58,167 nucleotides of DNA from Aigarchaeota archaeon (GTDB lineage: Archaea > Thermoproteota > Nitrososphaeria_A > Caldarchaeales > Wolframiiraptoraceae): the NCBI GenBank assembly GCA_025058515.1, contig JANXDW010000031.1:1-58167 (forward strand), written 5' to 3'. Below are positions 41,612 to 51,289 of the stretch, piece after piece. Each line of letters opens with the position of its first letter. Position 1 is the first letter of the stretch. Under the pieces are notes generated by a model that saw only the letters and a program-made list of their open reading frames with translations, was not told the DNA's origin and did no database searches. Made by a program: the position numbers and the translations under genes.

Positions 41612-43180
41612 ATGAATGAGGAAGAGAGGAAGATATTGTCGATTAGGTTTGTTGTAGTCTCGTTGATCTTCTTAGCGTTAGCGGGAATTGAGGGGATACT
41701 GATGAGGTTTAGGATAATGAATACTCTCTTAGAGTTCTTTGATGAAAAACATTTCTATTCTATGATGACTGCTCATCCATTCATAGGAGTATATGGTTGG
41801 GCTTATATGACGGTGATGGGGGCTTTCTACTTTCTCATCCCCTACATCCTCAAGAAAGATATCTATAGTAGGAAAGCCGCATACCTAAGCTTCTGGTTAA
41901 TGTTAATAGGTTTAATAGTAGTTTGGGGTACGACGTTCCTAACCCATTATGCTCCACTCTATACACTATACTGGCCTATACCTGTAGCATACGAGATAAT
42001 TGGATGGGATCCCTATTCTATATTATCGTTCGGATTAGGTGTTGTATTGATCTTAGGAGGCGTTCTCATATTCTTTGGAAACATGTTTGCAACGATATTC
42101 TTACCTATGAGACAGATGGATGGAGGAACTACTAGCTCATGGTATGTTTTAAAAGAATTACTTGTAACAGCATTTAATCTAGATAAGATTCGTGCAAAGA
42201 TTTCTAATGTTCCTCAATATACTTCTAAAGCATTTAATTATCCTGTATTCGTTGTAGCTGTTTTTAGAGGATGTGTAGATACGACGCTAAATGCGTTCGT
42301 TATCGGTGGTGTAGGCGTATTACTAGTAGTATTTGCATTAGGAAATCTATTTCCATATCTCTCTATACCGTATAATGTTGTTGATCCATTGATATACAAG
42401 AATGTCTTCTGGTGGGGGCTAGACTTAATAGCTGATGGGAATGTATTGATCTTCACAGCTGGGACATGGTATCTACTCGTTCCACTAATACTTAACAGAA
42501 CTTTATATGGAGAGAATATTGTAAGAACTGTTATACTTGCAGATCTAGTTGTCTCACTATTTGTATGGAATCACCACATGCTCGCTGATACACCTCAACC
42601 ACTATTCCTCCAGTTACAAGGACAGATATTTACTTGGGGAGAGTTGGTGACTATGGGTCTCACGATGTTCGCTGTACTAGCAACCCTATGGTTTGCGAGA
42701 CCAGTCAAGTATAGTATGCCTTTGAAGTTCATCCTCACATCTATTATTGGATATGCTGTAGGAGGTCTAGCAGGTATAATACAAGCAAACTATGCATCTA
42801 ATAGGTTCTTCCACAATACTCAATGGGTTATAGGGATCCATGGACATATACAGTTACTCGTAGGATTATCATCAACATTGTTTGCAGCTATCTACGCTCT
42901 CTTCCCACTACTTACAGGTAAGTCGCTTAATGAAAGATTGGGGAATATTCATTTAATTTTGTGGACTGTGGGAGGGTTGGTGATGGGTTTGAGCATGGGT
43001 TTAGCGGGTACGCAGGGGATGTTGAGGAGGACTCTCTATCCTATGGGCTTAGGAGTATTTGAAACCTATATGACTGTAGCAGTTTTAGGAGCATTGATGA
43101 TGGCTTTAGCTTTTACAGTATTCCTCATAAATATTCTTAGAACAGTGAAGTTGACAGACCTCTTAAAGATAATCTTCTAA
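41612..43180 (+). CDS. heme-copper oxidoreductase subunit I, NO-reductase-like active site
   Basis: This is a 522-residue protein with about 12-13 membrane helices. The low-spin heme ligand His55 is in 'TAHPFIGVYGW', the CuB-type pair is His321-His322 in 'FVWNHHMLAD', and the heme ligands His410 and His412 are in 'IGIHGHIQLL'. In helix VI, the third CuB His and the cross-linked Tyr (His-x3-Tyr) of oxygen reductases are replaced by Asp271 and Asp275 in FWWGLDLIADG. Classical NO reductases have His-x3-Glu there. It is therefore unlikely to be a cytochrome oxidase. It resembles the Asp-containing NO-reductase-like families of the superfamily (gNOR as I recall it). Reduction of NO is inferred, not shown. 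Confidence 0.82.
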   Translation: MNEEERKILSIRFVVVSLIFLALAGIEGILMRFRIMNTLLEFFDEKHFYSMMTAHPFIGVYGWAYMTVMGAFYFLIPYILKKDIYSRKAAYLSFWLMLIGLIVVWGTTFLTHYAPLYTLYWPIPVAYEIIGWDPYSILSFGLGVVLILGGVLIFFGNMFATIFLPMRQMDGGTTSSWYVLKELLVTAFNLDKIRAKISNVPQYTSKAFNYPVFVVAVFRGCVDTTLNAFVIGGVGVLLVVFALGNLFPYLSIPYNVVDPLIYKNVFWWGLDLIADGNVLIFTAGTWYLLVPLILNRTLYGENIVRTVILADLVVSLFVWNHHMLADTPQPLFLQLQGQIFTWGELVTMGLTMFAVLATLWFARPVKYSMPLKFILTSIIGYAVGGLAGIIQANYASNRFFHNTQWVIGIHGHIQLLVGLSSTLFAAIYALFPLLTGKSLNERLGNIHLILWTVGGLVMGLSMGLAGTQGMLRRTLYPMGLGVFETYMTVAVLGALMMALAFTVFLINILRTVKLTDLLKIIF

Positions 43181-43386
43181 GAGATCGCATCTAAAATCAC
43201 AGTCTTCATGATAATTACTTGAAATTCTAGATTATGTTCAACCTTATAGATTTGTTGGTAAGAAGCTGAGAATGAGATATTTAAGATACTTTAGAATCAT
43301 TCTATATTTACAATTTTAAGTTTTTTAAGAAGAGAAGACTTAGAACTGAGTGAGTTAGTAGAGTTTAGAGAGGCGTTGAGCTGGGC

Positions 43387-44253
43387 TTGCAAGATCAAGT
43401 TGTTGTTACAAGAGTACAGAAATGGAAGATTGAAGAAGTTGATGAGCTAGCTGAATATATCAAGAAGTACCCTGTAATCGCTATCTTCAATCTCTATGGG
43501 TTAAGGTCAAACTTGATACATGAGATTAGGAAGAAGCTTAGAGACTACTGTACGATAAGGGTTACCAAAAAAACGCTCTTCATTAAAGCTGCAGATAAAG
43601 CTGGAAGAAAAGATTTAGCTAAACTTGTAGAAGATGTTAAAGCGAGCGTTGGCTTTATCTTCTCAGATGTAAACTTATTCAAACTTAAGATGTTGTTAGA
43701 TAAGAACAAGATACTGATGCATGCTAAAGCAGGTGAGAAAGCAGATATAGATGTAGTAGTTCCAGAGATGAATACTGGTCTACCACCTGGTCCTATCTTA
43801 AGCGATTTTGGAAAACTGAAGATACCTACGAGGATAGAAGGAGGCCAGATATGGGTTGCTAAAGATACTGTAGTAGCTAAGAAGGGTGAAGAGATCTCTC
43901 CACAATTAGCTTCGCTTTTATCGAGGTTGGATATAAAAGCAGTTATGAAGGGGATAACAATTGAAAAAGGTTATGAAGATGGAGTAATTATATTGGGGAA
44001 AGATCTCGAGATAGATTTAGAGAAGATGAAGAGCGACTTGATCGAGGCAAGTAGTTTAGCTGTAAAACTTGCAATTGGGATTGGATATGTAACGAGAGAG
44101 ACTATCCAGCCTCTGCTCATTAGAGCTTATAGAGAAGCTAGAGCTCTTGCAGTTGAAGCTGGATTACCATTCAAAGAAGTGATAGGAGAGATGTTGATGA
44201 GAGCTGAAACAATTGCTATAAAGCTAAAAGAATTATTGGAATCAAAAATGTAG
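43387..44253 (+). CDS. rpl10: ribosomal protein L10 (P0)
   Basis: This is the 288-residue base of the ribosomal stalk, carrying L12 dimers. Family motifs include 'EYIKKYPVIAIFNLYGLRSN', 'RVTKKTLFIKAADKAG' and 'GLPPGPILSDFGKLKIPTRIEGGQIWVAKDTVV'. The C-terminal helices that bind L12 are present, but the acidic 'FG' tail found on some P0 proteins is absent. The start is TTG 43387 and the stop lies 5 bases from the end of the convergent alaS. Confidence 0.97.
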   Translation: MQDQVVVTRVQKWKIEEVDELAEYIKKYPVIAIFNLYGLRSNLIHEIRKKLRDYCTIRVTKKTLFIKAADKAGRKDLAKLVEDVKASVGFIFSDVNLFKLKMLLDKNKILMHAKAGEKADIDVVVPEMNTGLPPGPILSDFGKLKIPTRIEGGQIWVAKDTVVAKKGEEISPQLASLLSRLDIKAVMKGITIEKGYEDGVIILGKDLEIDLEKMKSDLIEASSLAVKLAIGIGYVTRETIQPLLIRAYREARALAVEAGLPFKEVIGEMLMRAETIAIKLKELLESKM

Positions 44254-44258
44254 AATTC

Positions 44259-47024
44259 TCATATAGGTTCCTCTCCAAGGGTCTCTATTGTTACTCTATC
44301 TACTATTCTTCTCAACTCTTCTTCATCTACATTTATCTCTATCGTTCCTTGACCTATTCTAGCTTGTCCACCCGACCTACCGCCAAGTTGAGATGAGATC
44401 GCTTCCGCTAACTTTCCAGCATGAACTCCTAGCTTCTGAGCCTCCTCATTTGATATTATGAGCAGATTGAGCTTCTCCAACCCATAGACTATTACAAAGC
44501 ATTTTGGTCCTGGCTTCTCCATAATTTTATCAGAGATCATGAGAGCGTAATCTCTATCTCCCTCTACTTCTCTAGCAACGTAAAACTCGACACCCTTAAC
44601 TATCAATGGTTTAGTGGATATTTCTTGAGCTCTATAATTTGCAACTATTCTTTCAAGTGATTGAACCTTCTTCCTTAATTCTTTAACTTTCTCTAATTCT
44701 TCTCTTATCTTCTCAAGAATTTCAGATGTAGATGATTTGAGCATTGAGGATGCTTCAAATACTATCCTATCGATTTCTTGAAGATATGGTAGAGTAGATG
44801 GACCTGCTGCGAAGATAAGTCTTTCCACACCATCTTGTATTCTTTCAGTCTTTAAGATCTTTATGATCCCTACGTCTTCTGTATTCGTGCAGTGTATTCC
44901 TCCACATGCTTCTACATCCCAGCCAGGTATCTCTACAACTCTTATGATAGCAGATGGTACTTCACCTCCTTGATATAGAGTGAATCCATAGATCTTCTCT
45001 GCCTCATTTCGATCCATCCATTTGATATTTACTGGTAATCTATTCATGATTATCTTATTTGCTTCACGCTCAATCTTCTCAATATCTTCTCTAGTTAATC
45101 TCTTATGATGGTATATGTCTAGTCTTGCTTTCTCCGGCTCTTTTTCTGCTCCAGCTTGCCAAGCATGTTTACCGAGTACTCTTCTCGCTGCTCCCAGTAT
45201 TATGTGCGTCGCAGTATGATGTCTCATCAACATAAATCTTCTCTCTCTATCTACTTCTCCCTCCACTATAGTTCCCGGCTCTGGGGTAGGTCCCTCAACT
45301 TTATGGAGGATTACCCCTCCACTTAGTAGGAGAGATTCAACGACTTTTGTTTCATTATTCTCTCCCCATCTTAGAATACCTATATCTGTAGCTTGACCTC
45401 CTCCTGTTGGATAGAATAATGTCTGGTCTAGGATGACGTAGTTATCTAGAACTCCTAAAACTTTAGCTTTTAGTTTAAGTTCTAGAGGCTGCTCATAGTA
45501 TAGTTTCCGTGTAGGAGGATAATTCTTTACTTTTTCCTCAAGTATCTTTATCCAATCTTGAGTTGGAGGTTCAATAGCTTTGAGATGTCTAGATGCTACA
45601 AGTTCGTAAAAGTTCTCGGGTATCGATGCTTTTACACCTTCTTTATCAACTATCTGTTTCACGAAATCGGGAGTGAGACCTCTCTCATCATACATTCTAA
45701 CCAAGAATTCTACAGGGACTTCTCTGTAATTGTTCTTCAACTGCTTGACCTCTCTCTCAACGTATGAGGCTCCCCGTTTAATCGTTTCTTGAAACTTGTT
45801 TATCTCTGACTCGATTATCTCTAATGTTTCATCTCTCATCTCTAATAGATGTGGAAAGTCCTTACCCCAGAAATTTATCTGTAAATCGATTAATTCCAAT
45901 AGTTTATCAACTGAACTGATAGATTCTATCAACCTATATGCTTTCCTTATTAATAATCTCGCTAAGTAGCCTACTTTAACATTAGATGGAACTACTCCTT
46001 CACTTATTATAAAAGCTATAGATTTTGTATAATCGAGGAGTGCGTAGACTTTCTCTAAAGGAGCTATCTCTTTTTCTATAATCTCTAAAGGTATCTTGGA
46101 TTTTGCTGAGATTAACCTTCTCACTTCATAGATCGTTTGCCCAGCTTTAGGAGTTACGAGAGCCGTGTAAGGTGAGTAAGCTTCTAGAAGCTTCTTCTCT
46201 ATTTTAGGTATAGGGATTATCTTCTCAACCTTTGGATAGATCTCACCATATATTGCATCGAAGCAGCTTGGCGTCCCTTGGCTGAACCATGCGAACCTCT
46301 CAATACCGTATCCTGTATCCACGGTTTTTATCGGTAGCTCCACCAACTCACTATCTAGTGTCTTGTACTGCATGAAGACAAGTGTAGCTAATTCTAATCC
46401 ATAAGAGATTGTCTCAAAACAAGGTCCAGCGTTTCCACCTCCACTCCATATCGACTCCTTGTAGATTATCTCTTCTTCAGGTATACCGAACTCCTCTATA
46501 ACGTATTCATGGTAGTATCTCACCGTTCCTTCTTTCCAGTAGATCTCTCTATCTGGATAGTTAAATGCGTGAGCTCCACCCATCTCGAATATTGTTAGAT
46601 GTCTTCCAAAGGTTAACCCAACCTTATCTATGTCTACTAGCCTTATACATGGTTGACTTATTACGAGGGGGTTTGCGGGAGGTGGTGCTATACCAGATGT
46701 TACAAATGGTTGAAAGTCGACGATGCTTGCATCCGTCAAGAACATATCGGTTCTCCATCTAGCAACCACCGGGTATGGTTTTATCACTGTGTGATCTCTC
46801 TTCTCAAAGAATTTAAGAAAAGTTTCTCTAGAACCTCTAACATCAACCTTCTTCTTTGAAAGACTTCTACCTATAAATTTGTATTCTTCACATGGTGATT
46901 CTCCACATACTTCTCTATCTAGATTGACCGTCCAGAAGTACTCTCCACATACTTTACACTTCTTCCTCACGTAATCTCTTTCCTTAAAAAATTCTAGACT
47001 GTATACTTCTTCGCTGAACCTCAT
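44259..47024 (-). CDS. alaS: alanyl-tRNA synthetase
   Basis: The enzyme charges tRNA-Ala. This is a 921-residue archaeal-type enzyme. An extra N-terminal zinc-binding segment (RKKCKVCGEYFW, CGESPCEEYKF) leads into the class II core 'DRETFLKFFEKRDHTVI'-like region, 'IFEMGGAHAFNYPDREIYWKEG' and 'GNAGPCFE'. The editing domain has 'MRHHTATHIILGAARRVLG' and 'EACGGIHCTNTEDVG', and a C-terminal coiled coil plus C-Ala domain follows. It is transcribed after rpl12 on the same strand and is convergent with rpl10. Confidence 0.98.
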   Translation of the reverse strand: MRFSEEVYSLEFFKERDYVRKKCKVCGEYFWTVNLDREVCGESPCEEYKFIGRSLSKKKVDVRGSRETFLKFFEKRDHTVIKPYPVVARWRTDMFLTDASIVDFQPFVTSGIAPPPANPLVISQPCIRLVDIDKVGLTFGRHLTIFEMGGAHAFNYPDREIYWKEGTVRYYHEYVIEEFGIPEEEIIYKESIWSGGGNAGPCFETISYGLELATLVFMQYKTLDSELVELPIKTVDTGYGIERFAWFSQGTPSCFDAIYGEIYPKVEKIIPIPKIEKKLLEAYSPYTALVTPKAGQTIYEVRRLISAKSKIPLEIIEKEIAPLEKVYALLDYTKSIAFIISEGVVPSNVKVGYLARLLIRKAYRLIESISSVDKLLELIDLQINFWGKDFPHLLEMRDETLEIIESEINKFQETIKRGASYVEREVKQLKNNYREVPVEFLVRMYDERGLTPDFVKQIVDKEGVKASIPENFYELVASRHLKAIEPPTQDWIKILEEKVKNYPPTRKLYYEQPLELKLKAKVLGVLDNYVILDQTLFYPTGGGQATDIGILRWGENNETKVVESLLLSGGVILHKVEGPTPEPGTIVEGEVDRERRFMLMRHHTATHIILGAARRVLGKHAWQAGAEKEPEKARLDIYHHKRLTREDIEKIEREANKIIMNRLPVNIKWMDRNEAEKIYGFTLYQGGEVPSAIIRVVEIPGWDVEACGGIHCTNTEDVGIIKILKTERIQDGVERLIFAAGPSTLPYLQEIDRIVFEASSMLKSSTSEILEKIREELEKVKELRKKVQSLERIVANYRAQEISTKPLIVKGVEFYVAREVEGDRDYALMISDKIMEKPGPKCFVIVYGLEKLNLLIISNEEAQKLGVHAGKLAEAISSQLGGRSGGQARIGQGTIEINVDEEELRRIVDRVTIETLGEEPI

Positions 47025-47068
47025 CTCGTCCGAGTAAATATGTTTGACTTCTAAATAAAAATAATTGT

Positions 47069-47380
47069 TTAACCAAAGAGAGCGCTTAACCCTGCTAGAG
47101 CCTCTTCTTCTTTCTCTTCTTTCTTCTCTTCTTTTTCAGTAGGCTTTGCTTCTGCAGTAGGTGTTGAAGGCGCTGTAGTCGTAGCCGTAACCGCTACAGG
47201 CATAGTTGTAGCAGATTTCAAGACTTCTTCAATATTGATCTCTGAGATTGCTGCTACGAGAGACTTTACTCTTACATCATCTGGCGTGATTCCAGCTGCA
47301 GCTAAGACCTTCTTCACGTTCTCCTCGGTTATCGGTTTCCCAGCCTTATGAAGTAAGAGAGCTGTATAGATATACTCCAT
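47069..47380 (-). CDS. rpl12: ribosomal protein L12 (P1, stalk)
   Basis: This is a 103-residue acidic stalk protein. The dimerising N-terminus is [20 protein letters not shown], followed by '[21 protein letters not shown]', an Ala/Thr/Pro hinge, and the charged tail ending [10 protein letters not shown], the conserved factor-binding end. In most archaea it follows rpl10 directly on the same strand; here it is inverted, together with alaS. Confidence 0.97.
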   Translation of the reverse strand: MEYIYTALLLHKAGKPITEENVKKVLAAAGITPDDVRVKSLVAAISEINIEEVLKSATTMPVAVTATTTAPSTPTAEAKPTEKEEKKEEKEEEALAGLSALFG

Positions 47381-47535
47381 CTCTAATCCATCTTAAATCT
47401 TGTTTGGTTGCATTTAAAGATTGTGTAGAATCATTGACTATCAACTATAAAATCGTTTTAGAATCTATTGTTCTTAAGTTTTAGTAGGTATTTAATAGTA
47501 ATATCTGATATAAACAACTTAAATATGAGATAACT

Positions 47536-48969
47536 ATGCGTGAAGAAAGTTATAGAGTTGAGAGAGATGTATTTGGAGAAGTCTTAGTACCTGTAGAAGC
47601 ATATTATGGCGTTAACACAGTGAGAGCTTTAGAGAGTTTTCCTATCTCTGGATTAAGATTTCCTAGAGTATTTATTAGAGCATTGGGATTAATAAAGTAT
47701 TCAGCTGCTAAAGCTAATCTCAAGTTGGGATTACTGGATAGAGATAGGGCTGAAGCGATTATGAAAGCAGCGTATGAGGTTGTCGAGGGAAGATATGATG
47801 ACCAGTTTGTAGTCGATGTTTTCCAGACAGGTTCTGGGACATCGACGAACATGAATGTGAACGAGGTTATCGCTAATAGAGCTGAAGAGATATTGGGTGG
47901 GAAAAGAGGTGAGAAGAAATTGGTACATCCAAATGATCATGTTAATATGTGTCAATCGACTAACGATGTATTTCCTACCGCTATCCACGTATCAGTAGCT
48001 GAGAGCATAATCAAGATGCTGATACCTAGTTTAAAGATCTTAGAAAACTCCTTGTGGACGAAGGCTAAAGAATTTGAAGAAGTTGTTAAATGTGGTAGGA
48101 CGCATCTACGGGATGCCTTGCCGATAACACTTGGACAAGAATTTAGTGGTTATGCATCTGCTATTAGACATGGGATCCAGAGATTAGAGAAGAGTTTAGA
48201 AGAGGTTTTTGAGTTACCGATAGGTGGAACAGCTGTTGGAACTGGGTTAAACGCTCACCCTGAATTTGGTAAGATAGTCGTAGAAGAATTAAGCAGTATA
48301 ACGGGAATAAGATTCAAGCTTGCTGAGAATAGATTTGAGCAGCTCCAGCTTAGAGATGCTTGCGTATCTATAAGTGGATCTCTGAGAACAATCTCTGGAA
48401 GCATCTTGAAGATCATTAGAGATTTAAGATTGCTTAGCTCTGGACCAAATACAGGTCTCGGAGAGATAGAGGTACCGGCTACTCAACCTGGATCATCTAT
48501 CATGCCGGGAAAAGTTAATCCAGTAATACTTGAGAGCTCCATGCTCGCATGTATAAAGATCTTTGGAAACGATTTGACGATAGCTTTATCTAACCAGCTT
48601 GGAGAGCTCGAGCTTAACATGGGTATGCCTTTAATCGCTTACGAATTACTACAATCGATCCAGCTTTTATCCAATACATCTAAGAATCTAGCTGTAAAAT
48701 GTATAGATGGGCTGAGAGCAGATGTAGAGAGATGCCGCTATTATGCAGATGTTAGCCCAGCTTTAATAACAGCTTTAACCCCGATAATAGGATATGATGC
48801 AGGAGCTTTAATAGCTAAAAAAGTAGTAGATGAGAAGAAGACTGTAAAGCAGGTGTTGATAGAAGAAGGGTATCCAGTTGATGAGCTTAAAGATATAATA
48901 GATCCTTTGAAGTTAACGAAAGGTGGATTGGTCTCGAAGATGTCTATGAAGAGTAAAAATGGTTCTTGA
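47536..48969 (+). CDS. fumC: class II fumarate hydratase
   Basis: The enzyme interconverts fumarate and malate in the citric acid cycle. It has 477 residues with the superfamily signature GSSIMPGKVNPVI, the active-site 'TNDVFPTAIHVS', 'SGTSTNMNVNEVIANRA' and 'GRTHLRDALPITLGQE'. The closely related aspartase has the same scaffold; the fumarase call rests on overall resemblance. No other citric-cycle gene is nearby. Confidence 0.9.
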   Translation: MREESYRVERDVFGEVLVPVEAYYGVNTVRALESFPISGLRFPRVFIRALGLIKYSAAKANLKLGLLDRDRAEAIMKAAYEVVEGRYDDQFVVDVFQTGSGTSTNMNVNEVIANRAEEILGGKRGEKKLVHPNDHVNMCQSTNDVFPTAIHVSVAESIIKMLIPSLKILENSLWTKAKEFEEVVKCGRTHLRDALPITLGQEFSGYASAIRHGIQRLEKSLEEVFELPIGGTAVGTGLNAHPEFGKIVVEELSSITGIRFKLAENRFEQLQLRDACVSISGSLRTISGSILKIIRDLRLLSSGPNTGLGEIEVPATQPGSSIMPGKVNPVILESSMLACIKIFGNDLTIALSNQLGELELNMGMPLIAYELLQSIQLLSNTSKNLAVKCIDGLRADVERCRYYADVSPALITALTPIIGYDAGALIAKKVVDEKKTVKQVLIEEGYPVDELKDIIDPLKLTKGGLVSKMSMKSKNGS

Positions 48970-49019
48970 GAGTTTATGTAAAACTTAAATTACCAAGTTT
49001 TTAGAGGATTGTTAAAGCT

Positions 49020-50219
49020 TTGGAGAAGAGATTGATCTACGTATTCATAGCTTTAGGCGTAATCTCTTTACTAGCAGATGTAACGTATGAAGGTGCTAGG
49101 TCGATCTCAGGTGCATACTTGAATTTTCTAGCTGCACCAGCTATAGCTGCAGGTTTACTAGCAGCTGGAGAGTTATTGAGTTATCTGGTCAGGTTTTTTA
49201 GTGGTTTTTTAGCTCAGAAGACTTACTCTCCAAAGATCTTCTGGAGCCTCATCTACGTAGGATATGCGATGAACCTCTTCGCTATACCCTTACTAGCATT
49301 TACCAATCACTGGCTTCAAGCACTAGTCTTATTCTTCTTGGAGAGGGTGGGAAAAGGGCTTAGAACACCTGTTAGAGATGTATTGGTGGCGGAAGTATCT
49401 GAAGGTTTAGGTAGAGGTAAGGGCTTCGGGATCCATGAAGTACTAGATCAAGTTGGAGCAATAGCTGGACCTGCAATCATAGGATTATCTCTTACATATT
49501 ATAGTGATAATATATCAATAGGCTACAAGTATTCATTCTTAATCCTTGGGATTCCCGCAGGTTTGAGTATGATGTTTTTAGCTTATACGTATAGTAGGTA
49601 TCCTAGACCTAAGGCTGTTAGTGTTAAGAGAGGAGGTGTAGAGGTTAAGAGTCTTGGAAGAAGCTACTGGATATATTTAGCTGGTTCTTCTATAGCTATA
49701 GCTGGATTACTTCATTGGGGTTTAGTATCTTATTATCTTGAAGACTTGGCGAAAGCTGGTAAGATGTTCTCAGCTGAGATCCCTATCCTATATCTAGTGG
49801 CCATGGCCTCAGATGCTTTAATAGCTCTACCAATAGGGATATTGTACGATAGGTACAAGTATATCTCGCTATTTCTTATACCTATAGCTACGATCCCAAT
49901 ACCATTACTACTATTCATCTATCCAGACCGCCTAGGATTATATGTTATGTCTATTATCTGGGGGATCTCGGTAGGTGGAGCAGAGACAACAATGAGAGCA
50001 GCAGTCGCCGACATAGTTGGAGAATCTTCTAGACTTATAGCATATGGTTTATTCTCTATGTTATATGGTGGATCGATGTTTATCGGTGGAGTTGTTGCTT
50101 CATACCTTTACCAGATCAAAGCTATACATGGAATAATCTTCTTGACGATCATGCTGGAAGCAACAGCATTGACATGTTATGGGATAATGATTAAAGAGAG
50201 TATAAGACAGTCTAGGTAA
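49020..50219 (+). CDS. MFS transporter
   Basis: This is a 399-residue, 12-helix major facilitator. 'LLADVTYEGARSISGAYLNFLAAP' in the first half and 'FFLERVGKGLRTPVRDVLVAE' after helix 4 match the subgroup often annotated as multidrug or 'YxiO/UMF-like' transporters (R-x-P-x-R-D-x-L). The substrate is unknown. The start is TTG 49020. It is tail-to-tail with a membrane-bound regulator gene only 2 bases away. Confidence 0.85.
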   Translation: MEKRLIYVFIALGVISLLADVTYEGARSISGAYLNFLAAPAIAAGLLAAGELLSYLVRFFSGFLAQKTYSPKIFWSLIYVGYAMNLFAIPLLAFTNHWLQALVLFFLERVGKGLRTPVRDVLVAEVSEGLGRGKGFGIHEVLDQVGAIAGPAIIGLSLTYYSDNISIGYKYSFLILGIPAGLSMMFLAYTYSRYPRPKAVSVKRGGVEVKSLGRSYWIYLAGSSIAIAGLLHWGLVSYYLEDLAKAGKMFSAEIPILYLVAMASDALIALPIGILYDRYKYISLFLIPIATIPIPLLLFIYPDRLGLYVMSIIWGISVGGAETTMRAAVADIVGESSRLIAYGLFSMLYGGSMFIGGVVASYLYQIKAIHGIIFLTIMLEATALTCYGIMIKESIRQSR

Positions 50220-50221
50220 GG

Positions 50222-51172
50222 TTAGAGACCTATTATTAGAAGCTGGCTTACTACATGAGATGAGAAGTATACTATTAAGACGACGAGCGCTGCAGATGTA
50301 CTGCTTAATCTTCTACCGAAAGCTGTTAAAGCTACCATAAATGGAAGAGTTAGAACTTGAGCTATTGTCATGTATAGGTCTCTTATCTGGTAGTATCCAG
50401 GTTCTCCTGGTTTGGGGATTAAGCTAAGCTGGAAGAATCTATCTATCGCTATGATGCTTGGATAGAATATCATGGGAAGGACTGCGATAAATAATGCTAA
50501 TACAAACTTCAATTCATCTTCAAGAGAACTCCATGCTACATCTCTAATCCTATCTAGAAGCTTCTCTTCTCTCATATGGAACAATTTTCCAGAAAATATT
50601 ATTGAGATGAGCGTTATCAAGATGTATAGGATGAAGATGTTGAAGAAATACTTGGCCGCTATCTCAATTATGTTTGGCTGAGAACTATATATGTGAAGTA
50701 TGAGTGGTGCGGTTCTACTGTACGTCATTAGAGTTAAGCTTACGAGGATTGAGAGGGTTGAAACAATAATCCTCAATCCCGTATTTTGATATATTGGGGA
50801 AAATAACCATATAGGAAAAAAGATGTCGTTGAGGATTGATGTAAGCTTACTTGGAGGTTTTGGTTTAAATATCTCTGGAGATAGAACTCCGCCTTCCTTT
50901 AATATCTTGTATACTTTCTCTCCTTCTTCTGTCAAGACATAGTTTCTATCTTGATCTTGTGTTACAAAATCTTTAAGCTGTCTTAGATTATAGTAAAGTG
51001 ATCCAGTACTTATCTTGAGAGCATCTCTTAGAGATGTAGCACTGACTTTTCCAGAATCTCCTATGGCCAAGATTATCTTTCTCCTAGTCTTCTGTCTAAG
51101 AAGCCATACTAATTCATCTTCACTATCTATGTTAGAAGTCTCTGGAGGCAACCCTACCTCCTCTCTGAACAT
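50222..51172 (-). CDS. membrane-tethered winged-helix regulator
   Basis: This is a 316-residue protein. Residues about 20-100 form an ArsR/MarR-type winged helix: 'LLRQKTRRKIILAIGDSGKVSATSLRDALKISTGSLYYNLRQL', wing 'DRNYVLTEEGEKVYKIL'. From residue 125 onward there are about five membrane helices with little outside them. A DNA-binding domain on a membrane anchor suggests a one-component sensor that reads a membrane signal, as in ToxR/CadC-like or archaeal HTH-TM proteins. No ligand domain is visible. It is convergent with the MFS gene. Confidence 0.8.
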   Translation of the reverse strand: MFREEVGLPPETSNIDSEDELVWLLRQKTRRKIILAIGDSGKVSATSLRDALKISTGSLYYNLRQLKDFVTQDQDRNYVLTEEGEKVYKILKEGGVLSPEIFKPKPPSKLTSILNDIFFPIWLFSPIYQNTGLRIIVSTLSILVSLTLMTYSRTAPLILHIYSSQPNIIEIAAKYFFNIFILYILITLISIIFSGKLFHMREEKLLDRIRDVAWSSLEDELKFVLALFIAVLPMIFYPSIIAIDRFFQLSLIPKPGEPGYYQIRDLYMTIAQVLTLPFMVALTAFGRRLSSTSAALVVLIVYFSSHVVSQLLIIGL

Positions 51173-51289
51173 GGAGATAGCTCGTAGATTTTAAACTTGT
51201 CTTCTAGTAAGATGTGCGCAAATTTATTTCTTAACTTAAATATATCTTTTTCGAGTGATATTATTGGAGTTTAGAGGTAACGGGATAGG

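Noticed and set aside
41030-43180. Annotation as cytochrome c oxidase
   Set aside because: CuA ligands are missing in subunit II, and the helix VI His-x3-Tyr is replaced by Asp-x3-Asp in subunit I.
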